A stretch of DNA of 40,506 bases from Gammaproteobacteria bacterium (GTDB lineage: Bacteria; Pseudomonadota; Gammaproteobacteria; JAPPPA01), in NCBI GenBank assembly GCA_030425645.1, contig JAUHZK010000013.1, positions 1 through 40,506 of the forward strand, given 5' to 3'. Below the pieces are notes generated by a model. That model ran no database searches. It was not told the DNA's origin and worked only from the letters and a program-made list of their open reading frames with translations. How positions within the stretch are numbered: the first letter of the stretch is position 1; each line of letters begins with the position of its first letter. Positions 26,502 through 34,611 of this stretch are shown here, piece by piece. Both the position numbers and the translations under genes were made by a program.

Positions 26502-27383
26502 TTAACGGCGCTGCTTAGTGCGCTTAGGCGTACGTTTGCCGTACTTAGGATTACCCAGCGCCTTCTTGCCAACTTTTAGATCGGACAAGCGCTGCGGCTT
26601 TTTAAAGCGCTGCGTGGCCACTTGCATCGAATCATCACGGTCAACTTCAGGCAAACCACAGGCACGCATTAGCTGGTTCAGTTGATTCGGCGTTAAATCA
26701 ACAAACATACCGCGCGACAAATTCCGAGGCAGACCAATTTCGGCATAACGAATACGCGTTAGACGGCTGACTTCACCACCTACAGCCTGCCAAAGCCGAC
26801 GCACTTCACGAAAACGGCCTTCTTTGATGGTGCAATCAAACCAGCGATTAGCACCATCGCCGCCCTTCAATACAACCTTGTCGAATTTCGCCGGGCCATC
26901 TTCTAGCTCAACCCCTTTGGTCAGCTGGCTGATGGCTTCTTGCTCATCAAAATCGCCGAACACCCGCGCCGCATACACGCGCTCAAACTCGCCCGACGGA
27001 TGCATTAGGCGCTGCGCCAATTCACCGTGATTGGTAAATAGCAACAAACCACTGGTATTGATATCGAGGCGACCAATTGCGATCCAGCGACCGCTCAATA
27101 ACGGCGGTAAGCTAGCGAACACTGTCGGACGTGACTCTGGGTCAAACTGACTGACCACCTCACCTTCCGGCTTGTGGTACGCCAACACTCTTGGAATAGG
27201 TTGCTCAGGCGTCCAGTCGATGGTTTTGCCGTCTAAGGCAATACGTTCACCGCCATTGACGGCCTGGCCGAGCTTGGCGGGCTTTTTATTAACCGTCAGG
27301 CGACCTTCAGCAATCCAGCGCTCAACCTCACGTCGCGAACCAACACCACAGCGTGCCAATACTTTTTGAATACGTTCAGCCAT
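26502..27383 (-). CDS. rluB: 23S rRNA pseudouridine(2605) synthase
   Basis: RluB converts U2605 of 23S rRNA to pseudouridine. The 293-residue protein has an S4 domain first (RIQKVLARCGVGSRREVERW, then LTVNKKPAKLGQAV), then the catalytic GRLDINTSGLLLFTNHGELA with its aspartate, and IKEGRFREVRRLWQAVGGEV followed by LTRIRYAEIGLPRNLSRGM. The tail is Lys/Arg-rich, usual for RluB. The start codon overlaps the scpB stop by one base (TAATG), so translation is coupled. Confidence 0.95.
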   Translation of the reverse strand: MAERIQKVLARCGVGSRREVERWIAEGRLTVNKKPAKLGQAVNGGERIALDGKTIDWTPEQPIPRVLAYHKPEGEVVSQFDPESRPTVFASLPPLLSGRWIAIGRLDINTSGLLLFTNHGELAQRLMHPSGEFERVYAARVFGDFDEQEAISQLTKGVELEDGPAKFDKVVLKGGDGANRWFDCTIKEGRFREVRRLWQAVGGEVSRLTRIRYAEIGLPRNLSRGMFVDLTPNQLNQLMRACGLPEVDRDDSMQVATQRFKKPQRLSDLKVGKKALGNPKYGKRTPKRTKQRR

Positions 27384-28219
27384 TAGTGAACACTATCCGA
27401 GCTATCCGCAACCAGCAGATCAGCGTTTTCCAGCTCGGCATCTTGCTCCAAGTCCATTTCCGCAGTGGCTTGCGGCTGCTCTTCAGCATCTGCAGCTACT
27501 TCAACCGCCGCTACCGGCGCTGGCTCAGCGTCATCGCTGTGGGCTTGATCTGGGTGTGGCAAATCAAGGTCTACATTAATTTTGTCCAGATCCTGAAGCT
27601 CAGCGAGTGACGGCAACTCGTCCAAGGACTTTAAATTAAAGTAATCCAAGAACTCACGGGTCGTACCGTACATGGCCGGGCGGCCCGGCAACTCTTTATG
27701 GCCAAGCACGCGAATCCACTCACGCTCCTGCAAGGTACGCATAATATTGGTGCTAACAGCGACACCACGAATCTCTTCGATTTCACCGCGTGTAACCGGT
27801 TGGCGGTAACCAATAATCGCCAAGGTTTCCAATAGGGCCCGCGAGTAACGCTGTGGTTTCTCAGCAAACAAACGTTTTACCCAAGGCGCATACACTTCAG
27901 GCACCTGGAAACGCCAGCCACTAGCAACTTCTTTTAGCTCTAGCGCAGAACCTTCTTTAGCCGCCGCCATTTCTTGTAAGCACTTGCGCACATCACGACC
28001 ATGCGGGCGCTCATTACTGGCAAATAAGGCACAGAGCTGCTCGACTGATAGAGGCTCGCCAGCGGCCATCAGTGCTGCCTCAAGAATATCGGCCAAGGCC
28101 AGCTCGCCGGTAACGAAGGCACTAGGAATTAGATTCGGCGCGTCCGGGCTCGCCAGCACTTCCTCTTCCGCTGCTACAGCTTTGTTTTCTGTGTCTTCAG
28201 TATTGTCAGTATTAGACAT
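27383..28219 (-). CDS. scpB: Segregation and condensation protein B
   Basis: ScpB is the winged-helix kleisin-associated subunit of the SMC-ScpAB condensin. The 278-residue protein has LADILEAALMAAGEPLSVEQ, then YAPWVKRLFAEKPQRYSRAL, LETLAIIGYRQPVTRGEIEE, IRGVAVSTNIMRTLQEREWI, and GHKELPGRPAMYGTTREFLD. Acidic, low-complexity extensions occur at both ends, as is common in Gammaproteobacteria. It overlaps scpA by eight bases and rluB by one. Confidence 0.95.
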   Translation of the reverse strand: MSNTDNTEDTENKAVAAEEEVLASPDAPNLIPSAFVTGELALADILEAALMAAGEPLSVEQLCALFASNERPHGRDVRKCLQEMAAAKEGSALELKEVASGWRFQVPEVYAPWVKRLFAEKPQRYSRALLETLAIIGYRQPVTRGEIEEIRGVAVSTNIMRTLQEREWIRVLGHKELPGRPAMYGTTREFLDYFNLKSLDELPSLAELQDLDKINVDLDLPHPDQAHSDDAEPAPVAAVEVAADAEEQPQATAEMDLEQDAELENADLLVADSSDSVH

Positions 28220-29090
28220 CTAATTGCTCCTGCTCGTCGCCAACCGCCTCGGGCGCGGCAACGGAGCCCGCTTTTACATATAGCGAGCCATAAACTTCAT
28301 TTTGCACAATGGTAATCAGCGACTCTTTCACCAATTCCATAATGGCCAAGAACGACACCACCACGCCCATGCGTCCTTCTTCAACATCGAATAGGCTGTG
28401 GAAATCGATAAATTCGTCGGCCTGCAACGCCAGCAATACGCGACTCATACGCTCACGTAGGGATAGCGTTTCGGCTTCAACTTGGTGACTGGTAAACATT
28501 TCCGCGCGTTGCAATACGTCGCGAAAAGCCATCAACAACTCTTTTAGGTCCAAATCCGGTAACGGCGTTTCTCGCGGCAACTCTGGTGGCTGCGCACTGG
28601 CCTTATGGATTTCGCGGTTCATGCGCGGCAACGCATCAACATCCATCGCTGCTTTCTTAAAGCGTTCGTACTCTTGCAGACGGCGTACAAGCTCAGCCCG
28701 TGGATCGCCCTCTTCGTCTTCTTCAGTTTGCGCCCGCGGCAGCAACATACGCGACTTAATTTCCGCCAACATCGCCGCCATCAACATATATTCCGCTGCC
28801 AACTCAAAGCGCATATCGCTCATCATGGCAATGTAGTCCATGTACTGACGAGTAATCAGCGCGACTGGAATATCAAGAATGTCGAGATTTTGCCGCCGAA
28901 TCAGATACAGCAGCAGATCCAGCGGCCCTTCAAAGGCCTCTAAGAAAATCTCCAGCGCGTCAGGCGGAATGTAAAGGTCTTTCGGGGTATCCGTAAACGG
29001 CTCACCACCCACTTTAGCCAGCACCGCAGCCGGCAACGCTTCGGTCGCCAGTGCTTCTGTCTCGACTGTTTCTACGGGTGTATCAGCCAT
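28212..29090 (-). CDS. scpA: Segregation and condensation protein A
   Basis: ScpA is the kleisin that bridges the SMC heads. The 292-residue protein shows FEGPLDLLLYLIRRQNLDIL, DIPVALITRQYMDYIAMMSD, and AAEYMLMAAMLAEIKSRMLL, the N-terminal SMC-binding part, and a C-terminal winged-helix region around RMGVVVSFLAIMELVKESLI. The presence of ScpAB with no MukBEF gene in view fits a gammaproteobacterium that uses SMC. The gene starts six bases after trpS stops. Confidence 0.95.
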   Translation of the reverse strand: MADTPVETVETEALATEALPAAVLAKVGGEPFTDTPKDLYIPPDALEIFLEAFEGPLDLLLYLIRRQNLDILDIPVALITRQYMDYIAMMSDMRFELAAEYMLMAAMLAEIKSRMLLPRAQTEEDEEGDPRAELVRRLQEYERFKKAAMDVDALPRMNREIHKASAQPPELPRETPLPDLDLKELLMAFRDVLQRAEMFTSHQVEAETLSLRERMSRVLLALQADEFIDFHSLFDVEEGRMGVVVSFLAIMELVKESLITIVQNEVYGSLYVKAGSVAAPEAVGDEQEQLDV

Positions 29091-29096
29091 GCTTAC

Positions 29097-30308
29097 TTAC
29101 ACAAGCCCCATCACGGCACGCACTTCACGCAAGGTATCACGCGCTTGCTCGCGCGCACGCTCATTACCTTCTTCAATAATGCTTTGAACCAAATCAGGCT
29201 GCGCATCAAATTCTTGCGCCCGCTGACGCATTGGCGCCAACTCTTTTTCCATGGCCTCGATCACTGGCATCTTGCAGTCAATGCAGCCAATGCCCGCTGA
29301 GGTGCAGCCTTTCTGAACCCATTCTTGGCGTTCTTCGTCGCTGTAAACTTTATGCAGTTCCCAAACTGGGCATTTCTCAGGCGTACCCGGATCATCACGA
29401 CGCACCCGCGCTGGGTCAGTCGGCATACGGCGTACCTTCTGCTCAACTTCCTCGGTGGTGTCACGCAAAGAAATAGTATTACCGTAAGACTTGGACATTT
29501 TCTGGCCATCTAAGCCCGGCATTTTCGCCGCTTCGGTGAGCGCCGCTTCTGGCTCAACCAAAATAATACGGCCACCGCCTTCTAGATAACCCAGCAGACG
29601 GTCTTTATCCGCTAGCGTTAAATTCTGCTGGTTTTCCACCAAGGCTTTCGCAATATCCAAGGCGCCTTCGTCGCCCTGCTCTTGCCAAGCTTTACGCTGG
29701 TTGCGGTACAACTTGGCGTTTTTCTTACCCATTTTGTCGACCGCGGCTTCAGCCTTTTCCTCAAAGCCCGGCTCACGACCGTAAAGGAAGTTGAAGCGAC
29801 GCGCGACCTCACGGGTCAGCTCAACGTGAGCAACTTGGTCTTCACCCACAGGAACCGCATCCGCTTTGTAGAGCAAAATATCGGCGCTTTGCAGCAATGG
29901 GTAACCGAGGAAACCGTAAGTCGATAAATCTTTTTCTTTTAGCTTGGCTTGCTGGTCTTTATAAGACGGCACACGTTCTAGCCAACCGTTTGGCGTCATC
30001 ATCGACAGTAACAAATGCAGCTCGGCGTGCTCTGGCACTTGTGACTGCACAAACAGGCAAGCACGACCGGGATCAATACCCGCTGCCAACCAGTCAACCA
30101 CCATTTCACGAATATGCGTTTGCAAGTCACGTGGATCTTCGTAATGCGTGGTTAACGCATGCCAATCGGCCACGAAGAAAAAGCATTCGTGCTCGTGCTG
30201 TAAATTAATCCAGTTTTTAAGAACGCCGTGATAATGGCCGAGGTGAATTCGGCCAGTTGGCCGCATGCCGGAAAGAATCCGCGAGCCGGGCTCGAGGGTT
30301 GTCGTCAC
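29097..30308 (-). CDS. trpS: Tryptophanyl-tRNA synthetase with a four-cysteine (possible Fe-S) motif
   Basis: This class I synthetase charges tRNA-Trp. The 403-residue protein carries the HIGH-type motif HLGHY (22-26) and KMSKS (about 268-272), plus FVADWHALTTHYEDPRDLQT and YPLLQSADILLYKADAVPVG. It is longer than E. coli TrpS (334 residues). The extra length includes a segment around residues 184-235 and a four-cysteine set, C313-x21-C335-x6-C342-x2-C345. That spacing closely resembles the C-x22-C-x6-C-x2-C [4Fe-4S] signature described for Thermotoga TrpRS. Cluster binding is inferred. It heads the trpS-scpA-scpB-rluB operon. Confidence 0.95.
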   Translation of the reverse strand: MTTTLEPGSRILSGMRPTGRIHLGHYHGVLKNWINLQHEHECFFFVADWHALTTHYEDPRDLQTHIREMVVDWLAAGIDPGRACLFVQSQVPEHAELHLLLSMMTPNGWLERVPSYKDQQAKLKEKDLSTYGFLGYPLLQSADILLYKADAVPVGEDQVAHVELTREVARRFNFLYGREPGFEEKAEAAVDKMGKKNAKLYRNQRKAWQEQGDEGALDIAKALVENQQNLTLADKDRLLGYLEGGGRIILVEPEAALTEAAKMPGLDGQKMSKSYGNTISLRDTTEEVEQKVRRMPTDPARVRRDDPGTPEKCPVWELHKVYSDEERQEWVQKGCTSAGIGCIDCKMPVIEAMEKELAPMRQRAQEFDAQPDLVQSIIEEGNERAREQARDTLREVRAVMGLV

Positions 30309-30388
30309 TGTGACTCCTGAAGCTGTTTTTATACCTAAGTAGAGAGCGACAGAATACCACGCCCACGCCGAATGAGTGCGGCTTAGCG

Positions 30389-31009
30389 TTATTCAAATAA
30401 GCTGGTATCGCCCAGACCTTTACGAATCACCTCAACGTTGTCATCACTCAGATCAACCACGGTAGTCGGCTCAAGGCCGCAATAGCCACCTTCAATCACC
30501 AAATCAACATGATGCTCTAAGCGTTCGCGAATTTCCCATGCATCAAACAGAGGCTGCTCGTCCGACGGCAACATCAAGCTGGCGCTCATAATCGGCTCAC
30601 CCATTTCCTGCACCAACGCCTTGGCAATCGCATTATCTGGCACTCGTAAGCCAATGGTTTTCCGCTTAGCCTGCTGCAAACGTCTCGGCACCTCGCGAGT
30701 CGCCGGCAAAATAAACGTATAAGGCCCCGGAGTCAGCTGCTTCAACAAACGAAACTGCTGGTTATCCACCTTGGCGTAAGTCGCCAACTCCGAAAAGTCT
30801 GCGCAGACCAAGGTGTAGTTGTGTTTGCCGTCAAAACCACGGATTCGGGTAATGCGCTCAACCGCATCTTTATTGCCTAGTTGGCAACCCAAGGCGTAAC
30901 AAGAGTCTGTTGGATACGCAATCACCCCACCCTTACGCAAAATTTCTACCGCTTGCGTGACTAAACGCGCCTGCGGATTGTCTGGGTGAATGGAAAAAAA
31001 CTGACTCAC
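30389..31009 (-). CDS. yciO: Sua5/YciO/YrdC family protein, YciO type
   Basis: The 206-residue protein has the YrdC-like fold: GGVIAYPTDSCYALGCQLGN, KHNYTLVCADFSELATYAKV, PGPYTFILPATREVPRRLQQ, RKTIGLRVPDNAIAKALVQE, and PIMSASLMLPSDEQPL. The single-domain form without a Sua5 C-terminal domain fits YciO. It binds nucleotides and RNA; its relation to threonylcarbamoyl-adenosine formation is debated. It lies 80 bases upstream of trpS on the same strand. Confidence 0.93.
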   Translation of the reverse strand: MSQFFSIHPDNPQARLVTQAVEILRKGGVIAYPTDSCYALGCQLGNKDAVERITRIRGFDGKHNYTLVCADFSELATYAKVDNQQFRLLKQLTPGPYTFILPATREVPRRLQQAKRKTIGLRVPDNAIAKALVQEMGEPIMSASLMLPSDEQPLFDAWEIRERLEHHVDLVIEGGYCGLEPTTVVDLSDDNVEVIRKGLGDTSLFE

Positions 31010-31181
31010 GTATGCATCTCCTAAAGCCTATCCTGAAGCCCGCCTTAAAGCCTGACGGCACTTAGTATTTATTGTGTATTGGTCAGCCAATACGATACCA
31101 GTATAGTGAGCGCCCACCCAGCTCGAGCTGCCATTATTTAAGCGCTTTAAAACGCCACTATTACCAATAACAGAACAGATC
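31010..31181. other. Divergent intergenic region between yciO and the VC0807-like gene
   Basis: It contains a near-palindrome TTAAGCGCTTTAA around 31138-31150 and repeated TAAAGCCT. No convincing promoter pair or RNA gene was recognised. Confidence 0.35.
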
Positions 31182-31877
31182 ATGGCCCAAACTCAATCCC
31201 ACGGTAGCCTGCTTGCCAATCTAGGCTTAAACATCATCATTCCTACCGTCATTTTGACCAAGCTGAGCGGCGCCGAGCACTTAGGCCCACAATGGGCCAT
31301 CGTGGTCGCGTTAGCATTCCCGATCGCTTACGGCGCTTACGATTTCCACAAAACCCGCGAAGCCAATATTTTCTCGATACTTGGCGTTATCAGCATCTTT
31401 CTCACCGGCGGCATTAGCCTGCTCGAGCTCGACCCCAAATACATTGCCATTAAAGAAGCCGCCATTCCCGGCATCATTGGTTTAGCCGTTTTAATTTCGC
31501 ATTACACGCCCTACCCCTTGGTTCGTAAGCTGCTGTTTAACGAGCAAATTATCAACGTCGAGAAAATCACCCAGGTAACACAAGAGCGTGGCACCACCGC
31601 GCAATTAGAAGCGCGCCTAAAAACCACCAGCTATTTGGTCGCTAGCTCTTTCTTTCTCTCGTCTACGCTCAATTACATCTTGGCCAAGTGGATTGTGGTT
31701 AGCACACCCGGCACCACGGCCTATACCGAAGAACTAGGCAAAATGACAGCACTTAGCTTTCCAGTCATTGCCCTACCCAGCACCATTGTGATGATGGTGT
31801 CTTTGTTCTACCTGTTCAAAGGCATTGAGAAATGCACCGGTCTTCGCTTTGAAGACATCCTTAATCAACCGCAATAA
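31182..31877 (+). CDS. VC0807-like membrane protein
   Basis: The 231-residue protein is strongly hydrophobic, with about six membrane segments, and resembles the VC0807 family: [60 protein letters not shown], and a last helix [20 protein letters not shown]. The function is not known. It sits directly before yciI, where many Gammaproteobacteria carry yciB (ispZ), so it may fill a similar envelope role. Only a weak ribosome binding site is visible. yciI begins 13 bases after its stop. Confidence 0.75.
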   Translation: MAQTQSHGSLLANLGLNIIIPTVILTKLSGAEHLGPQWAIVVALAFPIAYGAYDFHKTREANIFSILGVISIFLTGGISLLELDPKYIAIKEAAIPGIIGLAVLISHYTPYPLVRKLLFNEQIINVEKITQVTQERGTTAQLEARLKTTSYLVASSFFLSSTLNYILAKWIVVSTPGTTAYTEELGKMTALSFPVIALPSTIVMMVSLFYLFKGIEKCTGLRFEDILNQPQ

Positions 31878-31890
31878 CACGGCGATCGAT

Positions 31891-32190
31891 ATGTACTATT
31901 CCATTGTTTCTGAAGATGTTGAAAACAGCCTTCCACTGCGCAAGCAAGCACGTCCTGCTCACCTAGCCCGTCTAGAGGCTCTTAAAAATGAAGGCCGACT
32001 GCTAGTGGCTGGGCCATCGCCTGCTATTGATAGCAACGATCCGGGGGAAGCCGGCTTTACCGGCAGCGTTGTGATTGCGGAATTTGACTCGCTTGAAGCC
32101 GCCCAAGAATGGGCCGACGCTGACCCCTATATCAGCGCCGGTGTATATGCCGCTGTTAGCGTCAAACCGTTTAAAAAGGTTTTGCCCTAA
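31891..32190 (+). CDS. yciI: YciI family protein
   Basis: This 99-residue protein has the YciI fold, a ferredoxin-like dimer: [40 protein letters not shown] with the conserved histidine, [26 protein letters not shown], and [20 protein letters not shown]. The biochemical role is unsettled. The ATG at 31891 is chosen because it starts the conserved domain; an ATG at 31825 lies inside the upstream gene. It is probably co-transcribed with the VC0807-like gene. Confidence 0.93.
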   Translation: MYYSIVSEDVENSLPLRKQARPAHLARLEALKNEGRLLVAGPSPAIDSNDPGEAGFTGSVVIAEFDSLEAAQEWADADPYISAGVYAAVSVKPFKKVLP

Positions 32191-32208
32191 TAAACCCGCC
32201 CCGGCGCA

Positions 32209-32237
32209 TTGTTTCGCTGCGGCGCTTTCGGTAACAT
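32209..32237 (+). promoter_or_regulatory. Candidate promoter of tRNA-Pro with GC-rich discriminator
   Basis: TTGTTT (32209-32214) and TAACAT (32232-32237) are exactly 17 bases apart. They are followed by GCCCCGCC, the GC-rich discriminator typical of stable-RNA promoters under stringent control. The tRNA begins 11 bases past the -10 box. Confidence 0.6.
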
Positions 32238-32247
32238 GCCCCGCCTT

Positions 32248-32324
32248 CGGAGCGTAGCGCAGCCTGGTAGCGCACCACAATGGGGTTGTGGGGGTCGGAG
32301 GTTCGAATCCTCTCGCTCCGACCA
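32248..32324 (+). tRNA. proL: tRNA-Pro (anticodon GGG)
   Basis: The 77-base cloverleaf is complete: acceptor CGGAGCG with CGCTCCG, D stem GCGC with GCGC, anticodon stem CCACA with TGTGG, loop ATGGGGT giving anticodon GGG, T arm GGAGG-TTCGAAT-CCTCT, and an encoded ACCA end. The initial C is typical of bacterial tRNA-Pro. It reads CCC and CCU codons. The gene symbol follows the E. coli GGG isoacceptor name. Confidence 0.95.
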
Positions 32325-32328
32325 ATAA

Positions 32329-32358
32329 AAAAAGGCCGTGCTTTTGCACGGCCTTTTT
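32329..32358 (+). terminator. Intrinsic terminator of tRNA-Pro
   Basis: GGCCGTGC (32334-32341) pairs with GCACGGCC (32346-32353) around TTTT. A run of A before and five T after extend the stem and form the U tract, four bases after the tRNA ACCA end. Confidence 0.93.
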
Positions 32359-32405
32359 GTTTTTAATTCTTTAGCTGAAATCTCAGCCCGGCCCAACCCA
32401 GCCGA

Positions 32406-32472
32406 CTACGACTTTATTTGCTTAAGCAGCTGCTCTAGCTCCTGCCGCACTTCGCGTAGTATTTGTTTGTTT
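32406..32472 (-). pseudogene. 3' remnant of a gene cut by the transposon
   Basis: On the minus strand, a frame of 21 codons plus a TAG stop (32406-32408) runs up to the left inverted repeat and encodes NKQILREVRQELEQLLKQIK followed by S. The heptad-like pattern of I, L and V with charged residues is typical of a real coiled-coil C-terminus and unlike random sequence. The frame meets a stop three bases inside the element, so the rest of the gene is gone or displaced to beyond the window. The family cannot be named from this piece. Confidence 0.5.
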
Positions 32473-32496
32473 GGCTATTTGCATTTGAAGGTTGCA
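32473..32496 (+). repeat. Left terminal inverted repeat of the transposon
   Basis: It starts GGCTATTTGCATTTGAAGGT and matches the reverse complement of 40478-40501 at 21 of 24 positions. The leading GG and the T-rich next bases fit ISL3-type ends. Confidence 0.85.
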
Positions 32497-32531
32497 TCGT
32501 AACTTTGCTGAAACTCCAAAAAAAGCCCGTA

Positions 32532-32552
32532 ATTTGCATTTCAGGGTTGCAA
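32532..32552 (+). repeat. Internal copy of the terminal-repeat core (copy 2)
   Basis: ATTTGCATTTCAGGGTTGCA repeats the pattern of 32477-32497 (ATTTGCATTTGAAGGTTGCA) 55 bases further in, with two changes. It overlaps the candidate -35 hexamer TTGCAA (32547-32552) of the hsdM promoter. Confidence 0.75.
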
Positions 32553-32574
32553 GGTGGTTTTTAAGTGTTAGTCT
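32547..32574 (+). promoter_or_regulatory. Candidate hsdM operon promoter
   Basis: TTGCAA (32547-32552) and TAGTCT (32569-32574) are 16 bases apart, and hsdM begins 33 bases after the -10 box. Each hexamer matches the consensus at four positions, so the call is weak. Confidence 0.3.
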
Positions 32575-32577
32575 GTA

Positions 32578-32598
32578 ACTTGCATTTCAAGGTTGGAG
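32578..32598 (+). repeat. Internal copy of the terminal-repeat core (copy 3), over the hsdM ribosome binding site
   Basis: ACTTGCATTTCAAGGTTGGA is a third same-direction copy of the core TTGCATTT-S-A-R-GGTTG, 46 bases after copy 2. Its GGAG end is the hsdM Shine-Dalgarno sequence, nine bases before the start codon. Confidence 0.75.
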
Positions 32599-32607
32599 AC
32601 TTACTAA

Positions 32608-34611
32608 ATGGCCGAAAACAATCACGGCAGCACACTTGCCTCATTTATCTGGAAAAACGCTGAAGACTTATGGGGCGACTTCAAGCACACAGACTTCGGC
32701 AAAATCATTCTGCCGTTCACGTTGCTGCGCAGACTTGAGTGTGTACTAGAACCGACCCGTGATGATGTCACTAAGGCTTACATAGAGCACAAAGATTCCG
32801 GCCTCAATCTAGACCTGATGCTCACGCCTCTTTCTGGGCACTCCTTCTACAACACCAGTGCTTACACTTTGGGCACTCTGGGTTCGACTAAAACTCGACA
32901 GAACCTTGAGGACTATATCGCCCAGTTCTCAGAAAATGCTCGCGTGATCTTCGAGCAGTTTGATTTTGCCAACACAATCTTGAAAATGGATCGAGCTGGC
33001 GTTCTTTATAAAATCTGCCAGAACTTCAGTAAGACTGATTTGCACCCCGATGTCGTTCCTGATCGTGTGATGTCGAATATTTACGAGCATTTGATCCGTA
33101 AGTTTGGTGCTGAGGTGAATGAAGCGGCGGAAGACTTCATGACGCCTCGTGATGTTGTACGGCTAGCCACTGCACTAGTATTGCATAGCGATACAGAGTT
33201 ATTTGAGCAACAGCCAGGCATCATCCGCACTATCTATGACCAAACCTGCGGTACGGCAGGCTTCTTGTCTGACGCAATCTCCTATGTGCGAGAGCTAGAA
33301 AGCCGCTACAAAGTGCCGCCCAAGCTTGTGCCGTTCGGCCAAGAGCTTGAACCCGAAACACATGCTGTTGCCCTCACTAATATGATGATTCAAGGGTTTG
33401 AAACCAAGAACATCAAGCTGGGCAGCACGCTAGGCAATGACCAGTTATCTGATAAGCGCTTCCACTACCAACTGTCAAACCCGCCCTTCGGTAAAAAATG
33501 GGAGAAGGATGCCAGCGTTGTTAATGCCGAGCATAAAGACAAAAAACTTGCGGGTCGTTTTGGTGCTGGTCTACCTCGCATTAGCGATGGCTCGATGCTG
33601 TTTCTGTTGAACTTGGTCAGCAAGTTGGAGCGTGTTGAAAACGGCGGCGGCCGTGGCGCTATCGTGTTATCAGGTTCACCTTTATTTAATGGGGGTGCTG
33701 GTTCTGGTGAATCTGAAATCCGTCGCTGGTTGCTGCAAAACGACTATGTGGACGCCATCGTTGCCTTACCTACTGAAATCTTCTTCCGCACCGGCATTGG
33801 CACCTACATCTGGCTACTAACAAACAATAAGCCTGAGTCACGCAAAGGCAAGGTGCAGCTCATTAATGCAACAGGCTTTTGGGAGTCCATTAAAAACGAA
33901 GGTAACAAGCGCCGCCGTATTTCTGATGACCAGATTGATGACATCTTAAAAATTTACGACAGCTTTGAGCCAAGCGACATTGTTCGCATCATGGACTACA
34001 AAGACTTTGGCTACCGACGTATTAAAGTGCTGCGCCCCCTGCGTATGGTCTTAAAGATCACTGACGAGAGCCTAGAAAAACTCTACGCAGAGAAGCAGTG
34101 GCTAAAGCTCACGCCAGAGCAGCAAGCAGCGTGGAATACCTATTTTGAGCAACATAAGGGCGAGACCCTCCCTTACCGCTGGGCAGAGGAACAGCAGGTC
34201 TCCGCACCACAGCAGAATGCGGCTATCGGCAAGGTGCCGAAAGCCTTAATAACCGCATTGACTAAATCATTTGGCGTTAATGATGCGGATGGTGTGCCTG
34301 TTCGTAACAGCAAAGGTGAGCTGGTTGCAGACAAAGACCTTACCGACTACGAGAACGTACCGCTTAGCGAGTCAATTCAAGACTACTTCACCCGCGAAGT
34401 GTTGCCTCATGTGCCGGACGCTTGGATTGATGAAAGCTTTACCGATGACAGCCATTTAGGTGATGGTGAGGTGGGCAAGGTTGGCTATGAGATTAACTTT
34501 AACCGCTACTTTTATAAATACGAGCCTCCGCGCCCGTTAGAAGAGATTGACGCTGAGCTGAAGCAAGTAGAAGCCGATATTGCCGCCTTGTTGGCAGAGG
34601 TGACGGAATGA
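32608..34611 (+). CDS. hsdM: Type I restriction-modification system, methyltransferase subunit HsdM
   Basis: HsdM methylates adenine at N6 in the site chosen by HsdS. The 667-residue protein has an N-terminal HsdM helical domain (FIWKNAEDLWGDFKHTDFGK), the SAM-binding motif QTCGTAGFLSDA (about residues 211-222), LVPFGQELEPETHAVALTNM, and the catalytic motif IV NPPFGKKW (about 291). SPLFNGGAGSGESEIRRWLL and AIVALPTEIFFRTGIGTYIW follow. A long C-terminal part (after about residue 480) is charged and probably contacts HsdS. GGAG precedes the ATG by nine bases, inside a repeat. The stop overlaps the hsdS start by four bases (ATGA). Confidence 0.95.
   Translation: MAENNHGSTLASFIWKNAEDLWGDFKHTDFGKIILPFTLLRRLECVLEPTRDDVTKAYIEHKDSGLNLDLMLTPLSGHSFYNTSAYTLGTLGSTKTRQNLEDYIAQFSENARVIFEQFDFANTILKMDRAGVLYKICQNFSKTDLHPDVVPDRVMSNIYEHLIRKFGAEVNEAAEDFMTPRDVVRLATALVLHSDTELFEQQPGIIRTIYDQTCGTAGFLSDAISYVRELESRYKVPPKLVPFGQELEPETHAVALTNMMIQGFETKNIKLGSTLGNDQLSDKRFHYQLSNPPFGKKWEKDASVVNAEHKDKKLAGRFGAGLPRISDGSMLFLLNLVSKLERVENGGGRGAIVLSGSPLFNGGAGSGESEIRRWLLQNDYVDAIVALPTEIFFRTGIGTYIWLLTNNKPESRKGKVQLINATGFWESIKNEGNKRRRISDDQIDDILKIYDSFEPSDIVRIMDYKDFGYRRIKVLRPLRMVLKITDESLEKLYAEKQWLKLTPEQQAAWNTYFEQHKGETLPYRWAEEQQVSAPQQNAAIGKVPKALITALTKSFGVNDADGVPVRNSKGELVADKDLTDYENVPLSESIQDYFTREVLPHVPDAWIDESFTDDSHLGDGEVGKVGYEINFNRYFYKYEPPRPLEEIDAELKQVEADIAALLAEVTE

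Noticed and set aside
32248-32324. tRNA-Pro as the integration site of the restriction island
   Set aside because: The element starts 148 bases past the tRNA, after the terminator and a gene remnant. There is no integrase gene and no visible repeat of the tRNA 3' end. The inverted repeats and the DDE transposase explain the insertion better.
32002-32396. Minus-strand frames across yciI and the tRNA gene
   Set aside because: They read through the tRNA and terminator; phrases like REDSNLRPPQPH are the familiar false translation of a tRNA region and not a real protein.
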